Positions 35,191 through 42,963 of a stretch of DNA of 46,651 bases are shown here, piece by piece. Below the pieces are notes generated by a model. It was not told the DNA's origin. It saw only the letters and a program-made list of their open reading frames with translations, and ran no database searches. Location: contig JAZOUV010000079.1 in NCBI GenBank assembly GCA_045658315.1, positions 1-46,651 of the forward strand, read 5' to 3'. Origin of the DNA: RGIG1995 sp045658315 (GTDB lineage: Bacteria; Bacillota; Clostridia; Oscillospirales; CAG-272). A program made the translations under genes and the position numbers. Each line of letters begins with the position of its first letter. Position 1 is the stretch's first letter.

Positions 35191-37179
35191 ATGGCAGAAA
35201 AAAAGGTTATTTATGATGACAACAGTATATCAAGTCTGAAGGGGGCTGACAGAGTCAGGTTAAAGCCTGCTGTAATTTTCGGTTCGGATGGGCTTGAAGG
35301 CTGTGAGCACTCTGTATTTGAAATATTATCCAACTCTGTCGATGAAGCACGAGAGGGATACGGTGATAAGATTATTATTACTGTTTTTGCCGACCATTCG
35401 ATAGAGATTGAGGACTTCGGACGCGGAGTTCCGTTGGGCTATAACGAAAAGGAAAAGAGATATAACTGGGATCTGGTGTACAATGATTTGTATTCCGGCG
35501 GTAAATATCTTAACAATGCTGACGGTGCCTATAAATACTCTTTGGGAACAAACGGACTCGGTGCTTGTGCTACTCAGTATTCTTCCGAATATATGAAGGT
35601 TCGTTCTTTCAAGGGGAACGAAGTGTCTGAGATGAACTTTAAAAAGGGTAAGCCTCACGGAAAATTCACCGTTAGGGAAATGGAAAAGAAGGACAAAAAA
35701 CACGGTACTATCGTAAAGTGGAAGCCTGACCTTGATGTTTTTACCGATATAAATATTCCTCTTGATTTTTTTACCGAAATGTTGAAAAAACAGTCGGTTG
35801 TTAACGCAGGAATCAAATTTGAGCTTAAATTTGAAAACGAAAACGGTAAATTCGATGTTTATGAATTTTTGTATGAAAACGGTATTTCCGATTATGTTGT
35901 TGAGCTTGCCGGTGAAAATCCTCTGACTCAACCAATTCTTTGGAGCTATGAAGATAAGGGAAGGGACAGAGAAGATAAAGAAGATTATAATCTTAAAGCG
36001 GAAATTGCCTTTTGTGCTTCAAATACCAATAAAGCTATTGAATATTATCACAACTCCAGCTTTCTTGAACACGGCGGATCACCTGACAAGGCTGTCAAAA
36101 ATGCTTTTTTGTACGAGGTTGATAAGTTCTTAAAAAATTCGGGAAAATACCTAAAAAACGAAAGTAAAATCAGTTTTAACGATATTGAAGACTGTCTTGT
36201 TTTGGTTTCAAACAGCTTTTCAACACAGACTTCTTATGCTAACCAAACCAAAAAGGCTATTAATAACGCTTTTATTGCCGATAGTATGACAAGTTTCCTA
36301 AAACGAAATCTTGAGGTGTATTTTAAAGAAAAGCCCATTGAAGCCGAAAGATTTGCAAATCAGGTGCTTGTTAATAAAAGAAGCCGTGAAAATGCAGAGA
36401 AAACGAGACTTAACCTCAAAAAGAAGCTTACCGGTACTATGGATGTAGCAAACCGTGTCGAAAAGTACGTTGATTGCAGAACCAAGGACGGAACAAAGCG
36501 TGAGCTCTATATCGTTGAGGGTGACTCCGCTATGGGCTCTTGTAAGCTGGGAAGGAATGCCGAGTATCAGGCTATTATCCCTGTCAGAGGTAAAACGCTT
36601 AACTGTTTGAAGAGCACTTATGACAAGATATTTAAAAATGATATTATCATTGATCTTTTAAAGGTTATCGGATGCGGTGTCGAGATCAACACTAAGGTTA
36701 AGGGCGATATTGTTCCGTTTGATCTTGATTCATTAAACTGGTCGAAGATTATTATTTGTACCGATGCCGACGAGGACGGTTTTCAGATAAGAACACTTAT
36801 TCTTACCATGTTTTACAGGCTTTTGCCTACTCTTATTAAAGAGGGCAGGGTTTATATAGCGGAATCCCCTTTGTTTGAAATAACTTGTGGAGATGATATT
36901 TATTTCGCCTATAACGAGGTCGAAAAGCTCGAAATAATTAAAAATCTCGGCAAATCCAAATATACACTGCAAAGGTCAAAAGGGCTTGGTGAAAACCAGC
37001 CCGACATGATGTGGCAGACCACTATGAATCCCGCTACAAGAAGGTTGATCAAGGTTGAACCTGCCAATGCAGAGGAAACCGAAAGAATATTCGAGACACT
37101 TTTGGGCGATAATCTTGCCGAAAGAAAGCGTTTTATAACCATTCACGGAAATGAATACTTGGCTGAAGCTGATATTTAA
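35191..37179 (+). CDS. Divergent GyrB/ParE-like type IIA topoisomerase subunit
   Basis: ATPase/TOPRIM subunit of a type IIA topoisomerase, 662 residues, as long as standard GyrB. Bergerat residues are present: Glu44 and Asn48 in EILSNSVDEA. DFGRGVP is also present, and the ATP lid reads GTNGLGAC instead of the bacterial GLHGVGAS. The usual KRPGMYIG is replaced by LKPAVIFG. TOPRIM residues are intact (VEGDSAMGS, TDADEDG), and LQRSKGLGENQPDMMWQTTMNP matches the GyrB C-terminus. The overall divergence suggests a paralogue, not the housekeeping gyrase. A GyrA/ParC-like partner is not adjacent. Clear SD GGAGG. A zinc-ribbon gene follows under its own promoter. Confidence 0.88.
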   Translation: MAEKKVIYDDNSISSLKGADRVRLKPAVIFGSDGLEGCEHSVFEILSNSVDEAREGYGDKIIITVFADHSIEIEDFGRGVPLGYNEKEKRYNWDLVYNDLYSGGKYLNNADGAYKYSLGTNGLGACATQYSSEYMKVRSFKGNEVSEMNFKKGKPHGKFTVREMEKKDKKHGTIVKWKPDLDVFTDINIPLDFFTEMLKKQSVVNAGIKFELKFENENGKFDVYEFLYENGISDYVVELAGENPLTQPILWSYEDKGRDREDKEDYNLKAEIAFCASNTNKAIEYYHNSSFLEHGGSPDKAVKNAFLYEVDKFLKNSGKYLKNESKISFNDIEDCLVLVSNSFSTQTSYANQTKKAINNAFIADSMTSFLKRNLEVYFKEKPIEAERFANQVLVNKRSRENAEKTRLNLKKKLTGTMDVANRVEKYVDCRTKDGTKRELYIVEGDSAMGSCKLGRNAEYQAIIPVRGKTLNCLKSTYDKIFKNDIIIDLLKVIGCGVEINTKVKGDIVPFDLDSLNWSKIIICTDADEDGFQIRTLILTMFYRLLPTLIKEGRVYIAESPLFEITCGDDIYFAYNEVEKLEIIKNLGKSKYTLQRSKGLGENQPDMMWQTTMNPATRRLIKVEPANAEETERIFETLLGDNLAERKRFITIHGNEYLAEADI

Positions 37180-37182
37180 TTG

Positions 37183-37211
37183 TTGACAGTAGAGCCAAAA
37201 AACGTTATAAT
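37183..37211 (+). promoter_or_regulatory. Consensus promoter of the zinc-ribbon gene
   Basis: TTGACA, exactly 17 nt, TATAAT, starting 3 bases after the GyrB-like stop codon and 32 nt before the next start. Confidence 0.85.
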
Positions 37212-37242
37212 ATTATTAGAAAATTTGTAAAGGAGTATGACT

Positions 37243-37629
37243 ATGGATTTTTGGGATGAAGTATATAAAAAAGTATCCGATGCGGCAAATTTCACCGCAA
37301 AAGAAACGGGTAGACTATCGGAACTCGCTAAGGTGAAATACTGCTTGATGCGTGAAAAAGCAAAACTGGAAGACGCGTACAAAGAGATGGGCGAACTCTA
37401 TTACAACCAAATGAAAAACGCAGAGTTCGATGACAAAAAGATTGCTTTAGCCTATGATAAGATTGAAAAATCTATCGTCGAAATTGAGAGACTTAATACC
37501 CAGGCTAATGTTATAAATGATACAAAGCTTTGCAAAAAATGCGGTGAAAAGCTATCCAAAGAAATGTTTTACTGCCCTAAGTGCGGCGAAGAGCTTGACG
37601 CTGAGCAGGAAGAAACAGCGGAAGAATAA
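37243..37629 (+). CDS. Coiled-coil protein with C-terminal zinc ribbon
   Basis: Small cytoplasmic protein of 128 residues, function unknown. Residues about 1-90 are charged and helical (FTAKETGRLSELAKVKYCLMREKAKLEDAYKEMGELYYNQ). The C-terminus has a CxxC...CxxC zinc ribbon (CKKCGEKLSKEMFYCPKCGEEL) and an acidic tail. Similar helix-plus-ribbon proteins are widespread in Clostridia. AAAGGAG sits 7 nt before ATG 37243; an in-frame ATG at 37237 is only 1 nt from it. It has its own consensus promoter and a terminator, so it is probably an independent, well-expressed unit. Confidence 0.8.
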   Translation: MDFWDEVYKKVSDAANFTAKETGRLSELAKVKYCLMREKAKLEDAYKEMGELYYNQMKNAEFDDKKIALAYDKIEKSIVEIERLNTQANVINDTKLCKKCGEKLSKEMFYCPKCGEELDAEQEETAEE

Positions 37630-37644
37630 TTTTTATTTACCGAA

Positions 37645-37677
37645 AAGGGGGCTTATATTTTAACAAGCCCTTTTTTT
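37645..37677 (+). terminator. Terminator after the zinc-ribbon gene
   Basis: GGGCTT pairs with AAGCCC around an AT-rich loop, extended by G-T wobbles, then TTTTTTT. It lies just before the ABC-F ribosome site. Confidence 0.7.
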
Positions 37678-37690
37678 ACGGAGATGACAA

Positions 37691-39571
37691 ATGATCAGTA
37701 TATCTTGTGAAAACATAAATATGACTTTCGGCAGCGAAGAGGTTATAAAAAAGGTTTCTTTTGCACTGAACGAAGGGGAAAGATTAGGTATAGTCGGTGT
37801 GAACGGAGCAGGGAAAACTACGCTCTTTCGCATCATTACGGGCGAATATACTCAGACGGAAGGTAACGTATATATTGCAAAAGATAAAATAATTGGAGTA
37901 TTAGCTCAGGAAAGTGCATTTGAAGAAAGCGGCACTGTCCTCAGTGAAACCATGCTCGCAAAGGGTTCGCTTATTGAAATGGAAAAGGAACTTGAATTCT
38001 TGCGTCGCGAAATAGAAAACGGAAATAATTCTATTGCAAACAGATATGCTGCCTTGCATGACCGTTTTACAAAAGAGGGCGGATTTGAGTTTCGCGGAAG
38101 AGTAAAGGGGACTTTGAAACATATGGGTTTTGATGAATCTATGTGGGATACCCGTATATCTAAATTAAGCGGCGGTCAGAAAACGAGACTTGCCATGGTC
38201 AGACTTATTCTTCGTGAGCCCGATATTATGCTGCTTGACGAGCCTACAAACCATTTGGACACATATTCTGTTGAATGGTTGGAAGAGTTTCTTCGGTCAT
38301 ACAAAAAAACTGTTTTGATTATTTCTCACGACCGTTATTTTCTTGACCGTACTGCCACAAAGATCCTTGAGATAGAAAACGGAAAAAGCCATATTTATAA
38401 CGGAAATTATACTCAGTATGTGGAACAGAAGAAAACTGACCGAGAGATACAGGAAAGGCATTATAAAAATCAACAAAAAGAAATTGCCCGTATAGAAAGT
38501 TATATTGAACAGCAAAGACGTTGGAACCGCGAACGCAACATTATTGCGGCTGAGAGCAGGCAAAAGCTTCTTGATAAGATGGTTAGAGTTGAACGCCCCG
38601 AAAGTCTTCCTGAGAGCATTAGGCTGCACTTTAATACTTCATCTGAAAGCGGTAATGACGTTTTAAAGGCAAAGGGCTTGTCAAAAGCTTACGGAACTCT
38701 GCGGCTGTTTTCCGATGTCTCTTTTGAAATACATAAAAGAGAGCACGTGTTTATAACGGGGCAGAACGGATGCGGAAAGTCTACTCTTATAAAAATACTT
38801 GCTGAAAAGCTTCGTGCGGATGCCGGTTTAATGGAATATGGTTACAATGTTAAAGTAGGGTATTATGATCAGGAAAACCAGGAATTAAACGAAGATAACA
38901 CTGTTCTTGATGAATTATGGAATTCTTACGCAAATCTGACACAAACGGAAGTAAGAAATGCACTTGCACTTTTTTTGTTTAAAGGTGACGATATATCTAA
39001 AAGGGTATCAATGTTAAGCGGCGGTGAAAAAGCGAGGCTGACCCTGTGTAAACTGATTCTTTCAAAAATGAATCTCTTGATTTTGGACGAGCCAACAAAC
39101 CATCTTGATATTAATTCAAGAGAGGCTCTGGAGAATGCGTTGTTGGATTTTGACGGCACAATTATTGCCGTATCTCATGATAGGTATTTTCTGTCTAAAC
39201 TGGCAACCCGTATCCTTAATTTTGAAAACGGGAAAGTTTCCGACTTCTTGGGTACATTTGAAGAGTTTTGCAGATATAAGAAAAATCTGCAACAAGTCGA
39301 TAATGCTGAAATTAAAATTGAAACTCAGACGAGTTCAAAAGAAAATTATCTTCAAAACAAAAAAGAGCTTGCCGAGCTCAGAAAGCGGGAAAGAAGACTT
39401 CAACAGGCAAAAGATGAATCTGCCCAAATCGAAAAACAGCTTGAGGAAACAGAACTGCTTATCGAAGAATGTGCTACCGACTATATGAAATCTGCCGAGC
39501 TATGGGAAAAGAAAGAAGCCCTTGAAAACAGGCTTTTAGAGCTTTATGAATTTCTTGAAAATGAGAATTAA
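37691..39571 (+). CDS. ABC-F family ATPase (ribosome-associated)
   Basis: Duplicated ABC ATPase without membrane domains, 626 residues; ABC-F proteins act on the ribosomal E site in translation or antibiotic protection. First cassette: Walker A GVNGAGKTT (about 36-44), LSGGQKTRLAM, LLDEPTNHLD. A charged inter-domain linker follows (YTQYVEQKKTDREIQERHYKNQQKE). Second cassette: GQNGCGKST, LSGGEKARLTL, ILDEPTNHLD. A C-terminal coiled coil (about 540-625) is as in Uup/YdiF-like members. I cannot tell a housekeeping member from a resistance factor; the long C-terminal coil favours housekeeping. GGAG before the ATG is close to the preceding terminator. An inverted two-hairpin repeat lies after it. 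Confidence 0.93.
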   Translation: MISISCENINMTFGSEEVIKKVSFALNEGERLGIVGVNGAGKTTLFRIITGEYTQTEGNVYIAKDKIIGVLAQESAFEESGTVLSETMLAKGSLIEMEKELEFLRREIENGNNSIANRYAALHDRFTKEGGFEFRGRVKGTLKHMGFDESMWDTRISKLSGGQKTRLAMVRLILREPDIMLLDEPTNHLDTYSVEWLEEFLRSYKKTVLIISHDRYFLDRTATKILEIENGKSHIYNGNYTQYVEQKKTDREIQERHYKNQQKEIARIESYIEQQRRWNRERNIIAAESRQKLLDKMVRVERPESLPESIRLHFNTSSESGNDVLKAKGLSKAYGTLRLFSDVSFEIHKREHVFITGQNGCGKSTLIKILAEKLRADAGLMEYGYNVKVGYYDQENQELNEDNTVLDELWNSYANLTQTEVRNALALFLFKGDDISKRVSMLSGGEKARLTLCKLILSKMNLLILDEPTNHLDINSREALENALLDFDGTIIAVSHDRYFLSKLATRILNFENGKVSDFLGTFEEFCRYKKNLQQVDNAEIKIETQTSSKENYLQNKKELAELRKRERRLQQAKDESAQIEKQLEETELLIEECATDYMKSAELWEKKEALENRLLELYEFLENEN

Positions 39572-39640
39572 AAAGCGTCGTGAAAAATAGGCTAATAAAC
39601 TCGTGTTCAATTTTGTTTTTTTATCAAGTGTGTTATATAA

Positions 39641-39720
39641 AAAAAGAAGACTATGTCCTCTCGTTTTTGAGTTTTCATAGTCTTTCTTTTTTTGGGGGCT
39701 TGTTTTACAGCTCCCATTTT
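39641..39720 (-). repeat. Two-hairpin intergenic element, copy B (inverted)
   Basis: Reads on the minus strand as the same element as 6125-6197: the shared core GACTATGAAAACTCAAAAA is identical. The first hairpin is GGGaGCT pairing with AGCcCCC, and the long hairpin ends in a T run. It begins at the last base of the DUF378 stop codon and lies between convergent genes. Confidence 0.8.
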
Positions 39721-39929
39721 TAGTCTTCTTCAAAAATTTCTTCCCGTCTTCTGAATAGAAGAGAAACGCACCATATTGCCGAAAGTCCGACTACGGTGTA
39801 TATAATTCTGCTTATGAGGTCTGTCTGACCGCCAAAAAGCCAACTTACAATATCGAATTTAAATAAACCGATACTGCCCCAGTTAAGACCGCCGACGATA
39901 AGCAAAATCAATGAAATTCTGTCAAGCAT
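39720..39929 (-). CDS. DUF378 family small membrane protein
   Basis: Membrane protein of 69 residues with two hydrophobic segments. LILLIVGGLNWGSIGLFKFDIVSWLFG and ISRIIYTVVGLSAIWCVSLL match DUF378, whose members carry a conserved GxxNWG motif. Function is unknown. AAGGAG lies about 9 nt before the ATG. Its stop codon coincides with the start of repeat copy B, which probably supplies its terminator. It lies 60 nt downstream of the DUF4097 gene on the same strand, so it may be part of that operon. Confidence 0.85.
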   Translation of the reverse strand: MLDRISLILLIVGGLNWGSIGLFKFDIVSWLFGGQTDLISRIIYTVVGLSAIWCVSLLFRRREEIFEED

Positions 39930-39989
39930 TTTTTTCAGCTCCTTAATATTAAAATTTGAGCAATATTATGATTGACAGATTTTAAAATT

Positions 39990-40871
39990 TTATGCATTCG
40001 GAGTTTGATTTGTTATTTCTTCTGTTGCCGGAGGTGCAATTGCGGTTATATTTACGTTGCCTACACCAACGTGTGCGATGAAAATACCGTTCATTTCTTC
40101 GTTTTCGAGTGTAAATACACCCTTGTGAACTTCACCGTTGATATTTATTTCACCTGTTTCCGATTCTATTTCGTAATCATATATATAATTGGAAGGTGTA
40201 GAAAAGTCGATATTTCCGTTTTCAATCTTTATTTTTGCGTTTGCAAGATAAGAGTTGTCTAATTTAACGTTTCCTTTTTTGATATTCAGGTCTGCCAATG
40301 ATACAATAGGAGTATTAGTGATAGAAACATCTCCGTCGTTTAACTTGACTGTATAATCACATATCTGGCTCATCTGACTAAACGATATATTGCCTTTTTC
40401 AATGGTTATATCAAATATTTTAACATTGGAATTTTCTGCAAGATATATATTGATTTTCTTATCTTTGTTGTGCTTGTCAAAGCGAACGAAGTCTCTTACT
40501 CCGTTAAAGGATATATTTCCGCTTTCGGCTCTACCGGAAATGGAAGATAATAAATCATTTTCAATGTTAAATGAACGGTTGTTTAGGTATGCTGAATATT
40601 CGAGGGTGTTAAAGTTAAATAATTCAATGTAGTTTTTTTCTGCATTTCCTATAACATTGATTTCTGTGTCTTTGAGGTTTACATTTATTTTGTTGGTGTT
40701 TTCAACGGAAAATTCTATTGTTTCAACAAAATCGCCATTCTCGGTTAGTTCCTGTCTGAATAAATCGATGTTCTTTTCTTCAGCCAATTTAGAGCCCTTG
40801 TTTCTTATTACAAAACCGGTTATTATGAGGAGGACTGAAATAACGAGGAAAACTATAGAGGTCTTTTTCAT
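39990..40871 (-). CDS. DUF4097-like beta-repeat membrane-anchored protein
   Basis: Protein of 293 residues with one N-terminal membrane helix (about 5-23). The remainder is a series of short repeats of the form xxIxxxxGxIxxx (IEKGNISFSQM, LNDGDVSITNTP, IKKGNVKLDNS, IENGNIDFSTP, SETGEININGEV), the beta-helix style of DUF4097 adhesin-like domains. The role is unknown; such proteins are often paired with DUF1700 proteins and a PadR regulator in envelope-stress or differentiation operons. DUF1700 is directly upstream with a 1-nt gap; no padR gene is in the window. AAGGAGGAAG precedes the ATG. Confidence 0.82.
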   Translation of the reverse strand: MKKTSIVFLVISVLLIITGFVIRNKGSKLAEEKNIDLFRQELTENGDFVETIEFSVENTNKINVNLKDTEINVIGNAEKNYIELFNFNTLEYSAYLNNRSFNIENDLLSSISGRAESGNISFNGVRDFVRFDKHNKDKKINIYLAENSNVKIFDITIEKGNISFSQMSQICDYTVKLNDGDVSITNTPIVSLADLNIKKGNVKLDNSYLANAKIKIENGNIDFSTPSNYIYDYEIESETGEININGEVHKGVFTLENEEMNGIFIAHVGVGNVNITAIAPPATEEITNQTPNA

Positions 40872-40872
40872 T

Positions 40873-41895
40873 TTACGCTTCCTCCTTTGCTTGTTTTCCG
40901 AAATATTTTTTTGTTAATTTTATACAGAATTTAAACAACTTGATTAATTGTTTGATGAGGTAGGGAACAAGTCTTTTTACATAATTGTAGAGCAATATGC
41001 TTAAAAGCATTGTAACTCCCGAGGAAATAATTCCAATACCCAATTCATAAAGAGCAATGGGCATTGATTTAAAGCACATATAAATTCCATAGCCGATGGG
41101 CACTAAAGCAAAACATACGCCTGCAACCAAAATACATATATATGCAACCGAGAATAAAACTGCGGTAGCAATTAGAACAGGAAAAAGTGCAGAAACGAAA
41201 GCAAAAATAAGAGTTGTAGCAATTATGGCAATCGGAAGGGTTGCTTTGTATGTCTTATCTGTCATTTTTTCTCTGAGGTTTTTTATTACAGCTTCAGTTT
41301 TTGAAAGCTTTTCTTCAAAAAGCATCTCGAAATCATAGTCGGAAAGTTCAGCTGAGTATTCTTCGTTGTTGTTGACATCGACTACAGGGATTCTTTCCAA
41401 GGTTTCGCTCATTTCCTCGGCTTCACGGATATGTTGGTCAATATTGGGGGCTTTGGGTATTTCCATTGTGGGACTGTCGTTATCGTTTTGCTCAGATGCT
41501 TTTTCGGTGTTAGTTTCCTCGGAAAAAGCAACGTCAGTTTCGGCTAAAAAATCATCCTTAGGTGTATCGGAAGCTTCTGATTTGAGAGGGGACGACGTGT
41601 TTTCAGCAGACTCTTTAGCTGCTTCCGTAATTTCATCTGTCTCAGATGTGTTCTTCTCGGTAATTATAGATATAACGCCGGTATTATTTTTTTGCTTAGC
41701 AACTTCAAGGTTATATATTGATTTCAAGATTCCTTCAATTCCGCCGGCACTTTGGATAACGCTGTCAACTTCATCGGCATTTTTTCCCTTGAAGCAATCT
41801 TCAAAGATTTTTACATGCTTATTAATAGATTCTTGTGATAAATTCATTTCAGTGAGTCTGTCTTTTACTGTAGCCAAGAAGATAAACTTTTCCAC
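40873..41895 (-). CDS. DUF1700-like membrane protein with acidic linker
   Basis: Protein of 340 residues in three parts. The N-terminal helical region (about 1-65: VKDRLTEMNLSQESINKHVKIFEDCFKG) resembles the DUF1700 N-terminal domain. A long acidic, Ser/Thr/Glu-rich linker (about 75-190) follows. The C-terminal membrane region has three or four helices (IAIIATTLIFAFVSALFPVLIATAVLFS and LGIGIISSGVTMLLSILLY) and a basic tail. The linker is unusually long for DUF1700. It is followed after 1 nt by the DUF4097-like gene, supporting the pairing. GAGGAGG precedes the ATG. The promoter lies in the 21-bp palindrome shared with trmB. Confidence 0.72.
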   Translation of the reverse strand: MEKFIFLATVKDRLTEMNLSQESINKHVKIFEDCFKGKNADEVDSVIQSAGGIEGILKSIYNLEVAKQKNNTGVISIITEKNTSETDEITEAAKESAENTSSPLKSEASDTPKDDFLAETDVAFSEETNTEKASEQNDNDSPTMEIPKAPNIDQHIREAEEMSETLERIPVVDVNNNEEYSAELSDYDFEMLFEEKLSKTEAVIKNLREKMTDKTYKATLPIAIIATTLIFAFVSALFPVLIATAVLFSVAYICILVAGVCFALVPIGYGIYMCFKSMPIALYELGIGIISSGVTMLLSILLYNYVKRLVPYLIKQLIKLFKFCIKLTKKYFGKQAKEEA

Positions 41896-41932
41896 TTTGC
41901 GAAAAACCTCCTCAAAAAAATAATGTAATGTG

Positions 41933-41992
41933 TTGTTTTAAGTAAAAAAATATGTTATAATACTATTATAACACAAAAAAATAAAAAAGCAA
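41933..41992. promoter_or_regulatory. Overlapping divergent promoters centred on a 21-bp palindrome
   Basis: Plus strand, for trmB: TTGTTT (41933-41938), 17 nt, TATAAT (41956-41961). Minus strand, for the DUF1700 operon: TTGCTT (41987-41992), 16 nt, TATAAT (41965-41970). Both -10 boxes lie inside a perfect palindrome at 41953-41973, TGTTATAATA and its reverse complement around a central C. Confidence 0.7.
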
Positions 41993-42056
41993 TGATATTA
42001 TTATCTTGTATTTATAAATATTCTATGTACAAGCTAACAAAAAAGAGGATTTGTTT

Positions 42057-42671
42057 ATGAGAGCGAGAAAAAAGAAACACGGAGCTGAGAGGCTTGCAGC
42101 CGTATCGGAGTTTTTTACTGAAAAACCTGACTTAGAGCCGAACAAGGTTACATATCTTGAGATAGGTTGCGGTAAGGGGAAATTTATAATAGAAAACGCA
42201 GAGAAAAATCCCGATATAAATTATATAGCTGTTGAAAAAGTATCTGACGTTATTCTTCTTGCCGCAGAAAAGGCGAGGGACAGAGAACTGAAAAATATTA
42301 AGTTTATTATTTGCGATGCAAAAGGTTTGACTGAAGTTTTTCCGCCTCATTCGGTCGACTTTATATACTTGAATTTTTCTGACCCTTGGCCGAAAGCGGG
42401 GCATTACAAACGCAGACTGACATACAAGGCGTTTCTTGATGTTTACAGACAAATATTAAAAGAAGATGGAGCCGTTTTTTTTAAGACGGATAACGCAGGT
42501 CTTTTTGAGTTTTCGCTCGAACAGTTTACAGAAGACGGTTGGCGGCTTGAGAATGTTACATACGATTTACATAACAGTGAATTTGCCAAAGATAACATCA
42601 TGACAGAATATGAAAAGAATTTCTCTGAAAAGGGGTTTAATATCCATAGGCTTGAAGCTTGGGTAAAATAA
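42057..42671 (+). CDS. trmB: tRNA (guanine-N7-)-methyltransferase
   Basis: Methylates guanine 46 of tRNA with S-adenosylmethionine. It has 204 residues. The SAM-binding motif is YLEIGCGKGKFI (about 33-44). NFSDPWPKAGHYKRRLTYKAFL is the diagnostic TrmB motif, and the C-terminus has MTEYEKNFSEKGFNIHRLEAW. ATG 42057 has AGAGGA 7 nt before it; an in-frame TTG at 42051 is too close. It has a candidate promoter overlapping the divergent DUF1700 promoter, and a strong terminator follows. Confidence 0.95.
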   Translation: MRARKKKHGAERLAAVSEFFTEKPDLEPNKVTYLEIGCGKGKFIIENAEKNPDINYIAVEKVSDVILLAAEKARDRELKNIKFIICDAKGLTEVFPPHSVDFIYLNFSDPWPKAGHYKRRLTYKAFLDVYRQILKEDGAVFFKTDNAGLFEFSLEQFTEDGWRLENVTYDLHNSEFAKDNIMTEYEKNFSEKGFNIHRLEAWVK

Positions 42672-42677
42672 GACAAG

Positions 42678-42711
42678 ACCACCGATTGAATCTATTTGAT
42701 CGGTGGTTTTG
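42678..42711 (+). terminator. Terminator after trmB
   Basis: ACCACCGAT pairs perfectly with ATCGGTGGT, followed by TTTTG. Confidence 0.82.
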
Positions 42712-42730
42712 TTGTTCTTAGTTATAATAT

Positions 42731-42820
42731 TTGAAAGGTCTGCAAAAAGGGATCTGTCACTCCATGCTCAGCAGAATCAGGAAGAGCCGTCGAAGGAAAT
42801 ATAGGACTCTTTCTTTCTGA
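42731..42820. repeat. GC-richer intergenic insert, repeat-like or coding remnant
   Basis: About 90 bp inside the 292-bp trmB-ligA gap, visibly richer in GC than its AT-rich flanks. On the minus strand it reads open as SPIFPSTALPDSAEHGVTDP and ends PFLQTFQIL before a stop, without a start. On the plus strand it can form TCTGC/GCAGA and AAGAG/CTCTT stems. It resembles the dispersed intergenic repeats containing TCTGTCAnTC found in many gut Clostridia; I cannot confirm by search. Confidence 0.4.
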
Positions 42821-42826
42821 ATAATA

Positions 42827-42855
42827 TTGCAAAATATATTTTTTTATGATATTAT
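42827..42855 (+). promoter_or_regulatory. Candidate promoter of ligA-obg
   Basis: TTGCAA, 17 nt, TATTAT, with TG one base before the -10. It would give a 5' leader of about 100 nt, in which I see no known riboswitch. Confidence 0.5.
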
Positions 42856-42963
42856 TATGATAGAGCGTTTATGTATTGTCAACGGAATTTCTGTGTATAA
42901 TTTTAATTAATATCTATATTTTACCTTATTTATCGATTAAAGCGAAAGGTGTTAATTCATATT

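Noticed and set aside
42731..42820. Bacterial signal recognition particle RNA
   Set aside because: The GGAAG-like bases suggested it, but the conserved GGUCAGG...GGAAGGAAGCAGCC hairpin is absent.
42856..42963. Riboswitch in the ligA leader
   Set aside because: The leader is simple AT-rich sequence with no conserved aptamer motif or strong hairpin.
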